NCBI GenBank assembly: GCA_019636385.1
Contig: JAHBXT010000005.1
Span: 279,925 to 343,924, forward strand
Direction: 5' to 3'
Source of the DNA: Pirellulaceae bacterium
GTDB taxonomy: Bacteria; Planctomycetota; Planctomycetia; Pirellulales; Pirellulaceae
DNA: 64,000 nucleotides
Positions 57,267 to 64,000 of this stretch are shown here, piece by piece; positions within the stretch are counted from its first letter, which is position 1; the number at the start of each line of letters is the position of its first letter. The notes under the pieces are model-generated. The model saw only the letters and a program-made list of their open reading frames with translations, made no database searches and had not been told where the DNA came from. Both the position numbers and the translations under genes were made by a program.

Positions 57267-60200
57267 CTAAAACCCAAATATGAAGAAATTTCTATCTTTG
57301 TTGTTTGATGAAGAAAATGGTTGACTAGCAGGGACACGCTCACCATACACTGGTACCGATAAACCGGCGGCAACCGTAATCCCTTGATCCCAGCCAATGC
57401 CGGAAACTACGAACGGATTCGTATCGCTAAAGGGTGGAGCGCCGGTCTGAACCCCGCGACCAAATCCCTGCACAGCCAGACTGGCAGAAACCAAATTCGC
57501 TACTGTCGTCAGATTGAATCCGCCAAAAATAAATCCGCCACTCAGAGCGCCCCAACTGGTAGTCAGTCCAGAACCAAGTACCTTAGGAACCTTCAGATTG
57601 AGAGTTCCCAGGGTACCGCTAATCTGAGGCCCAGGTACGCTAACTGTTAAACCTAAACCAAACAGAAAGTGCATTCCGCGTCCCTTGAATCCCCCTGATG
57701 AAGTAGACTCAGTATATGTCAACGAGAAGTTGAACCCCGCACCCACTCCCACACTAGCTTCAATTTGAAGGTTGAATATGTACCCGTCCCAGTGTACGTC
57801 GTAGTCACGATTTACAAGTACTGGAGTCTGCTGCATCAATCCCAATAGTAATCCTACAATTCCGACGGCCACCAATGTACTGGTAATTTCAACGACAAAT
57901 TTTCCGGTTGGATCAGAATTATTGACCGGGTCATTGTAGCCATATTGATACTGATGTTGGGATATGGCTTCAAGAACGGAGCCTGCTGCTGGGTCGATCG
58001 TCAAGAACCTTGCAGTCAGCGGATCATAATAGCGAGCACGCATATAGATCAGTCCGGTTTCCGGATCCACTGCATGGCCGGCAAATAATTGATGAGCGTT
58101 CAGTCCGGAGTCCGCACCGTCCAGTTCACCAAAGGCGGAGAATTTGGGGCTAGCCGTGCGATGCCCCGTTCCATCGAACAGGCCGGCCGTACTTCCTCGA
58201 ATATCCGACAAGTGAAAAGTCACGTTGCTGTTTTCGGAAACCGCTTCAAGTCCGTATCCAAATCCATAATGGACTCCCGACTTGCCCTGTGTCTGTTCGT
58301 ACAAAACCTCTGGTAACCCATTGATTTCTCCGACTACGTACTCCGTACGAATTCCGTCAACGATCTTGGCCGTGCGGATTCCCGCGTTGTCGTATTCATA
58401 CTCGATGATCGACACCTGGTTACCACGGAATATCCGCACTGTTGTAAGCTTTCCATCCGCATCCCAGAAATATTGCGTTTCGTCGCCTCCCCAAGACTTG
58501 AGAACAAGCCGTCCAGCCTGATCGTAGGAATATCTGGTAAGCTGTCCAGCCATCGATTCTTCGATGAGTCGATTCGCGGAATCGTAGCTAAACATGGTTG
58601 TACCGTTAACACTATCCTGCTCTCGAATCCGGTTGCCGCGACGATCGTAAGTGTGTTCGATCGTGCGTGTAGGAACTCCGGCAGTCAGGTACTTTTCTAC
58701 AACCAATTGACCTGCCGCGTCATAAGTAAACTGAGTTTCGCTGCCGTTTTTATAACGCACAGACTGAATTCGAGTAGCCGATGAGTAGACGTACTCGACG
58801 GAGTCAACGACTTCGTTGAGCGAATTCGTGATGGTAATCTTGGTCAGCCGATCGTTATTGTCGTATTGTCGAATCTCACGTATCCCGTTGCTCAGCAGCT
58901 TTTCCGACAACCTCGAATGCGAATCGAATTCATATCGCACCCAGTTGGCATCTGGAAAATTCACTTGCCGGATGCGTCCGCGATCATCGTATTGATAGGA
59001 AGTGGAACCACCAGTAGTTGTATACGAGGCAATTCGTCCCGAGCCATCGTAGGCGAATGCTACCTGCTGGTTGGGATGGTCGGATCGCTGGACGATGCGA
59101 CCGAAGGCATCGCGGGTAAGCTGGTGCTCGCGACCTTGTTCGACAAACTTCGCTAATAGGCCCAGTTGATCGTATTCAAAGGTCTGTCGCCGGCCATCGA
59201 CAATTCGTTCCGTAACCAGTCCGCTGGCATCGTAGCCATACTGGATAGATCGACCGTTTCCATCGGTCACGCTGGTTAATCGACCCGCTTGATCCCACTG
59301 AAGTGTTGTTTCATTTCCTAAAGGATCAATTCTCTTTGTAGGTAAGTTTAAGGCATTATATAGCGTTCGAACTGTGTGGCCGTCAGGATCCGTCCGAGTA
59401 ATCAAATTGCCGAGTATGTCGTAGGTATAATTCGTTCGCTGACCCAGCGAATCGACGACGGCCACAACTCGACCAGCCATGTCAAACTCTCGCCGAGAAC
59501 TACGTCCGGTGCGATCCGTATGCCGAACAAGGTTGCCTCGAATGTCGTATTCGAACCACTCGACTGAGCCGTCAGAATACTGCTTACGTACAGGGCGATC
59601 CAATACATCCAGGTCTACCAGCACGGTCCGTCCCAGATCATCCAACACTTGTGTTACACGGCCAGCCGCATCGTAGACTGCTCTGGTCAGCTGTCCGTTG
59701 ACACTTAGGCCAGTAATGTTACCAGCAATGTCGCGTTGATATCCGAACAGACTTCCGTCAGGGAGATGTAGCTGAGTCAGCAGACCATTGGCGTCGTAGC
59801 TGAAGCCTTTGGAATAATCTTGGCTTCCATCCGCAGTGGCTATCGTGGATGAAATCGGACGACCAGCATCGTCGTAGGCGACTCTTGAATTGTTGAATCC
59901 ATTAACGCTTGAACTCTCGAGTAGTCCTGCGCTATTAAACGATTGCTGCACATGAAATCCATTGGCAAAAGAGATGCGAACCGGATTGTTCTGCGAATCA
60001 AAGGCTTGTTCAATCACAATACCGCTAGGCTCGATTATGCGAGTCCTATTGCCTAAAGCATCGAGTTCATATTGTCGAACACCTCCGACCGCATTCGTTT
60101 CGGTGAGTATGCGGCCATTCTTGTCATACGATGTCGCCCCTAACGCGACTGTTTCTTGAGTTGTAGGGTCGACTAATAGAGAGGAAAGAATGTTACCGTT

Positions 60201-63200
60201 TGCATCCAATGCATACTCAATACGGATTCCGGCGATGTCCGTTTGAGCGATTTTTCGTCCAGCAGCATCGTATTGGATGGTCTCATGCGTACCATCAGGA
60301 TGTAGGATCTTGACGATATTACCACGAGAATCGAAATCAAAGCGAGTTGCATTTCCCTGCGCATCCCAGACGGCCGTGCGGTTTCCATTCGAGTCCAGCT
60401 CAAATCGGGTGCTTCTTCCGATTGGGTCGATCATTGTCGTAAGTTGCCCGGACGCGTCATAAGCAAATTGCGTGACATGACCCGCAGAATTTATAGTCGA
60501 AGCGAGTTGGCCAGTTGCGGTGTACGTGTAGCTTTGGGCGGCTCCCAAAGGATCAATTACGCTCGACAGACGACCGGAGGAATCGTAGCTAAAACGACTT
60601 TCCGCCCCCATGGTATCCTGCGTCCGCACCAACTGTCCCCAGTCGTTGAATTCACGGAGAACGGGTTGGCCCAACGGTCCTTGTACGATTTCCAACATGG
60701 CGTCGGTATCATAAGAAAACCCTAACGCCGAACCATTCACTAATACTGCCTGCAGTCTTCCAGTGTCGTCATAATTCCCGCGCATGACTTCGCGGCTGAG
60801 CGGATCGTGAAAACTGTCCAAGTAGTGTCTGCGATCAAAACGATAGCTGTAGGTGCTTATGTTGCCCTCACGATCAGTGGAGCGAACTAGATCACCGGAT
60901 GCAGAATAAGCGTAACGCAGAACATTTCCCAGAGGATCGGCAATTGCAGTAATCCGACCGACGCGGTCTCTGTGAAATGTAACCCCCACATCGCCCGACG
61001 AGCTATGTATTCCGTCCTCAGTGAACAGCAGCCGGTTGCCGTTGCGATCGGCAGCCGAAGTCATCCAGCCCGTACTCCCGTCTATTTGGTAGCGCAGACC
61101 ATCATGGGTAGTTATGGAATATCCGCCGAATTCAGGATTGGCTGGATTCCAGGGAATACCACCGGTAGCGTACAGCTCGCCAGACTCATTGACCATCACC
61201 CAATTGTTACCTGCGGTCAGTGAACTGGTATTGCCTCGGTCTGGCGTAAAACGTGGGAGCGCCAGTAACAGGTTGTTTCCGGAGCCGAATCCGGCCAGCG
61301 CACGCAACTCAGGCGTAAAGGTCCAGCCCTGACGTTGGCCTCCAGGTAGCGTCATGTAAACTTTGACTCCTGGCCGAAATGGTGTGTAGACGCCAATGTT
61401 TTCAAGAACCGATTTTGGCAGGCTGGTTCTCAAGTCGGTGTTGCGATATTCCAGTCGCCATCCGAAACCAAAGTCTCCATCGCGTTCAGATCTAAGTGTG
61501 TCATAGGTGCGCACGATAGAAATCGGGATACCGGCCACAGGAATCGTCAAGTCTTCAAAACTCAATCGGAAATTGCCTAGCTTGAGACTGCCCGAAAGGC
61601 CGACGGTAATCTCTGACACTCCGGTATTTCCGCCTTGGCTGACAACTTCTAGTCGCACAACATAGGCATCGTTTTCAAGCAGAGTGGTGTCCCACAACCC
61701 AAGTTGGCCATCGGTAACCTCCGACGTCCCATGAGCAAATTCAATGAAGTTGTTCGTGCCAGCCAGCGCGTATGACAAACGATACTCTTTGAAACCGGTG
61801 CCCGGAGCGGCACCGCGCAGCGCGCTGCCACGTATCTCGACCATGCCGAAAGCGGTGCCTCCGTCATTCGGAGAGGAAATTAAAGCAATGGGAACGCCTT
61901 GTCCAGATTCGTAGTCGATTTCCGGATTGCGGTAGAACGAACTGGTGCTGGCCGTGGCGCTATTGCCCTCTGCGTCACGGGCAGTGGCCTCAATAGTCAA
62001 GTCTCCAATGCCCCAATCATCAAAGTACAGCCGCGCGGTCTTATGCGCGTCCAGCGCAACTGCTCTGCCGTTTACAACCAATCTCAAATCCATGATGCCG
62101 ACATTGTCGATGGCACTCACCTGGACAAGAATCGGGCCGTCCCAAGGCCATCGACCGGGGGTTGCCGTAACCGAAATTCTGGGTGCCATGGTGTCGGCAA
62201 TAACCTGAAAGTTGATCTGCTGCATCGCTTGGCCACCGCGCGGATCGTATACGCGAACCGTGGTCGAATGTTGTCCCAGATCGGCGTGGCTGCTCTGCCA
62301 GCGAACGCGCCCCAAAGCATCCAAGCTCATGCCTGCAGGAACGGTCGCGGTAAACTCGTAACGCAGTGGATCTAAATTAGCGTCGGTTGCCAGAATGTCG
62401 TAGTGGAACCAGCCTCCTGCATAGACTAAGGCAGGTGGCATAGATGTGATTGTCGGTGCGGAGTTCTCGGCCAAGACATCCAACTCAAACGATTGGACAC
62501 CTGCAGCTCCCTGCGGATCGACGGCGATCAAAGTAACGATATGCCGCCCGGCTTGAGCGACAGTCGGTGTCCAGCGAACTAGACCACTGGTTGAATCCAC
62601 CGTCATTCCAATGGGGCCTTGACGCAGTTGAAATGATATGTGCCCGCCTTCTGGATCACTGGCGGAAAGAGCGTAATTGAATTCATGGCCCACGGAACCA
62701 AACAGCTCAGGCTGGCTGGAGATATTGGGAGCGCGGTTGGCTTGTCCCAGTGAGGCTGCGATGAAATAGCCCTGAGTCGACTGGTTGCCCGAGCCGTCAA
62801 CTACCGAAACAATTACTGGATGTTGGCCGATTTGCTGCACCGTCGGTGTCCAGCTCAGCTCACCGGTCCGCTGGTCAATGGCCAGACCGATGGGCCCTTC
62901 GAGCACACTGAATGTCAACGGATCACCTTCTGGATCGATAGCCAACACGCTGTACAGATAGGTCATGCCAGCAGAGGCGAGGGTCGGTGGTACTGAGGTG
63001 ATGACCGGAGGTCCGCTGGCCAATCGTGCATTCACCTCAAAAGTCTGCGTGGTCGAAGCGCCCTGCGAGTTGCTAACCTGAATAGTCACTGGCCAGCGCC
63101 CCGCTTGAGCGCGACTGGCCGTCCAGCGCAACGTACCATTAGCTGCACCAATGCTCATGCCGGATGGTCCCTGCTGTAGACTGTACGTCAGTGCATCTCC

Positions 63201-64000
63201 ATCCGGATTGTTCACCAGGATGTCGTACGCATACATTGAATTAACTACCGCCAAGACCGGCGGCTGAGATTGGATTTCAGGTAGTGCGCGAACCGCAGTC
63301 GAGTCTACAGCAATCGAGAATGTTTGATCCATCTGCTGTCCAGTTGGACTTCGATAGCGAAGTACTAACGGATGCGCGCCTATTTGTTGGCTGGTGGGTT
63401 GCCACAGCAACAGTCCATCACCATGGTGAACAAGACCGGCAGGACCACTGATCAGTTCGACGCTCAACTCCTGACCTAACCCATCCTGCCCACCGGTTCT
63501 GGCCGCGTAGCCCAGCAACAGCGAAGCATGAACATTGGGCGCTTGAATAGTAAACGGCGAGCTGTCAGGTGGATTGGCGAACACCTGCACCGAAAAAATC
63601 TGCTCGGTCTGGCCACCCCGTCCATCACGTACTCTTACAGTCATGTCAATTGACTGCGATGCCATTTCCGTGGATGGAACCCAGTTGATTCGGCCCGATT
63701 GACTATTGACGGTTGCGCCAGCCGGTGGACCTACTAATTCGTATGTTAGTTGCGTTTGTTCAGCGTCCTGGGCTCGGACTTGATACTGCCAGACAAATCC
63801 TGCGGTAGCCAGCAAGCTGGGCGCGGACGTAATCACGGGCGATGTGTTGGGTTCGGCAACGACGATTGTAAAGTCTTGTAGTCGGACATGCCCCTGGTCG
63901 TCGGCAGCACGCAGCACGACTTGGTGAGAACCGGTTTGCGCCTGGGCCGGCGTCCAGACGACTACACCCGTCGGCGGGTCGACGACCATGCCCGGGGGCG
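57267..64000 (-). CDS. Giant RHS/YD-repeat surface protein with Ig-like repeats (5' end beyond window)
   Basis: At least 2,240 residues are present; the frame stays open at the window edge and begins inside a repeat, so the start lies beyond 64000. In order: one partial and six full cadherin/Ig-like repeats of about 100 residues ('DPEGDPLTFSVLEGPIGLAIDQRTGELSWTPT' style), then an Ig-like domain ('ISVTATPGRWPWDGPILVQVSAIDN'). An RHS entry module follows ('SFEDLTIPVAGIPISIVRTYDTLR...GDFGFGWRLEY'). About 45 YD repeats come next ('YDAAGRV', 'YDSSGRLSSV'), and then the RHS core 'RARYYDPLTARFLTIDP..GYNDPVNNSDPTG'. After the DPTG boundary a 211-residue tip (57270-57902) is Gly-rich and hydrophobic and matches no toxin family I know. 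Confidence 0.95.
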   Translation of the reverse strand, partial: PPGMVVDPPTGVVVWTPAQAQTGSHQVVLRAADDQGHVRLQDFTIVVAEPNTSPVITSAPSLLATAGFVWQYQVRAQDAEQTQLTYELVGPPAGATVNSQSGRINWVPSTEMASQSIDMTVRVRDGRGGQTEQIFSVQVFANPPDSSPFTIQAPNVHASLLLGYAARTGGQDGLGQELSVELISGPAGLVHHGDGLLLWQPTSQQIGAHPLVLRYRSPTGQQMDQTFSIAVDSTAVRALPEIQSQPPVLAVVNSMYAYDILVNNPDGDALTYSLQQGPSGMSIGAANGTLRWTASRAQAGRWPVTIQVSNSQGASTTQTFEVNARLASGPPVITSVPPTLASAGMTYLYSVLAIDPEGDPLTFSVLEGPIGLAIDQRTGELSWTPTVQQIGQHPVIVSVVDGSGNQSTQGYFIAASLGQANRAPNISSQPELFGSVGHEFNYALSASDPEGGHISFQLRQGPIGMTVDSTSGLVRWTPTVAQAGRHIVTLIAVDPQGAAGVQSFELDVLAENSAPTITSMPPALVYAGGWFHYDILATDANLDPLRYEFTATVPAGMSLDALGRVRWQSSHADLGQHSTTVRVYDPRGGQAMQQINFQVIADTMAPRISVTATPGRWPWDGPILVQVSAIDNVGIMDLRLVVNGRAVALDAHKTARLYFDDWGIGDLTIEATARDAEGNSATASTSSFYRNPEIDYESGQGVPIALISSPNDGGTAFGMVEIRGSALRGAAPGTGFKEYRLSYALAGTNNFIEFAHGTSEVTDGQLGLWDTTLLENDAYVVRLEVVSQGGNTGVSEITVGLSGSLKLGNFRLSFEDLTIPVAGIPISIVRTYDTLRSERDGDFGFGWRLEYRNTDLRTSLPKSVLENIGVYTPFRPGVKVYMTLPGGQRQGWTFTPELRALAGFGSGNNLLLALPRFTPDRGNTSSLTAGNNWVMVNESGELYATGGIPWNPANPEFGGYSITTHDGLRYQIDGSTGWMTSAADRNGNRLLFTEDGIHSSSGDVGVTFHRDRVGRITAIADPLGNVLRYAYSASGDLVRSTDREGNISTYSYRFDRRHYLDSFHDPLSREVMRGNYDDTGRLQAVLVNGSALGFSYDTDAMLEIVQGPLGQPVLREFNDWGQLVRTQDTMGAESRFSYDSSGRLSSVIDPLGAAQSYTYTATGQLASTINSAGHVTQFAYDASGQLTTMIDPIGRSTRFELDSNGNRTAVWDAQGNATRFDFDSRGNIVKILHPDGTHETIQYDAAGRKIAQTDIAGIRIEYALDANGNILSSLLVDPTTQETVALGATSYDKNGRILTETNAVGGVRQYELDALGNRTRIIEPSGIVIEQAFDSQNNPVRISFANGFHVQQSFNSAGLLESSSVNGFNNSRVAYDDAGRPISSTIATADGSQDYSKGFSYDANGLLTQLHLPDGSLFGYQRDIAGNITGLSVNGQLTRAVYDAAGRVTQVLDDLGRTVLVDLDVLDRPVRKQYSDGSVEWFEYDIRGNLVRHTDRTGRSSRREFDMAGRVVAVVDSLGQRTNYTYDILGNLITRTDPDGHTVRTLYNALNLPTKRIDPLGNETTLQWDQAGRLTSVTDGNGRSIQYGYDASGLVTERIVDGRRQTFEYDQLGLLAKFVEQGREHQLTRDAFGRIVQRSDHPNQQVAFAYDGSGRIASYTTTGGSTSYQYDDRGRIRQVNFPDANWVRYEFDSHSRLSEKLLSNGIREIRQYDNNDRLTKITITNSLNEVVDSVEYVYSSATRIQSVRYKNGSETQFTYDAAGQLVVEKYLTAGVPTRTIEHTYDRRGNRIREQDSVNGTTMFSYDSANRLIEESMAGQLTRYSYDQAGRLVLKSWGGDETQYFWDADGKLTTVRIFRGNQVSIIEYEYDNAGIRTAKIVDGIRTEYVVGEINGLPEVLYEQTQGKSGVHYGFGYGLEAVSENSNVTFHLSDIRGSTAGLFDGTGHRTASPKFSAFGELDGADSGLNAHQLFAGHAVDPETGLIYMRARYYDPLTARFLTIDPAAGSVLEAISQHQYQYGYNDPVNNSDPTGKFVVEITSTLVAVGIVGLLLGLMQQTPVLVNRDYDVHWDGYIFNLQIEASVGVGAGFNFSLTYTESTSSGGFKGRGMHFLFGLGLTVSVPGPQISGTLGTLNLKVPKVLGSGLTTSWGALSGGFIFGGFNLTTVANLVSASLAVQGFGRGVQTGAPPFSDTNPFVVSGIGWDQGITVAAGLSVPVYGERVPASQPFSSSNNKDRNFFIFGF

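Overview
The window most likely comes from a planctomycete (Planctomycetota, Pirellulales-like). Direct signs are a DUF1559 protein with a type IV prepilin-like N-terminus, a secreted calpain-like protease with a 'LEQLEARML' leader motif, a PEP-CTERM protein, very large secreted repeat proteins, small CPxCG zinc-ribbon proteins, and many unlinked housekeeping genes with long, often repeat-bearing spacers. No rRNA, CRISPR array, phage or insertion sequence was seen. The only RNA gene recognised is a tRNA-Phe.

Layout. 1-3 kb: a small zinc-ribbon gene cut by the window edge, a secreted protein with a toxin-like C-terminus, a DUF1559 pseudopilin and an HpcH/HpaI-type aldolase, all on the minus strand. 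3-9 kb: an SDR oxidoreductase paired with a bacterial Popeye-like protein, a FabF-type ketoacyl-ACP synthase, a DUF485/ActP-like acetate symporter pair, and a cold-shock-domain protein. 9.2-22.0 kb: eight co-directional minus-strand genes that look like one long operon. In transcription order they encode a squalene-cyclase-fold repeat protein, a TonB-like anchor, ExbB/TolQ, ExbD, a zinc-ribbon ExbD, a membrane-anchored PQQ-type beta-propeller, a family-5 solute-binding-like protein with no permease, and a large secreted protein. This is the best candidate for an undescribed system: a proton-motive-force-driven envelope machine.

22-31 kb: tRNA-Phe, the calpain-like protease, a DUF3127 protein with an SSB-like acidic tail, a small TPR membrane protein, and clpC behind a sigma-54-like promoter. 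31-46 kb: DUF1805, ferredoxin, aroC, an AsmA-like membrane protein, glutaminyl cyclase, an orphan eboE, aroA, gcvT-gcvH-lipoate ligase (no gcvP between them), an FHA protein, nth, a Tat-exported Gfo/Idh/MocA oxidoreductase and rnc. 47-51 kb: a redox cluster (ferredoxin-NAD reductase hybrid, tetraheme cytochrome c, old-yellow-enzyme-like flavoprotein). 51-57 kb: an Uma2 pseudogene, a histone-H1-like basic protein, hflK-hflC and a PEP-CTERM protein flanked by two related decayed sequences. 57.3 kb to the edge: a giant RHS/YD-repeat surface protein, cut at its N-terminus by the window end, with an unusual glycine-rich C-terminal tip.

A family of short intergenic repeats built on GTAGCTAC plus CGTCGCCAGACGGTGG, often as inverted pairs, recurs in at least eight spacers. 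Start codons were re-chosen wherever a Shine-Dalgarno sequence, a stop/start overlap or domain boundaries argued for it. All family assignments come from reading motifs in the translations; no database search was possible.
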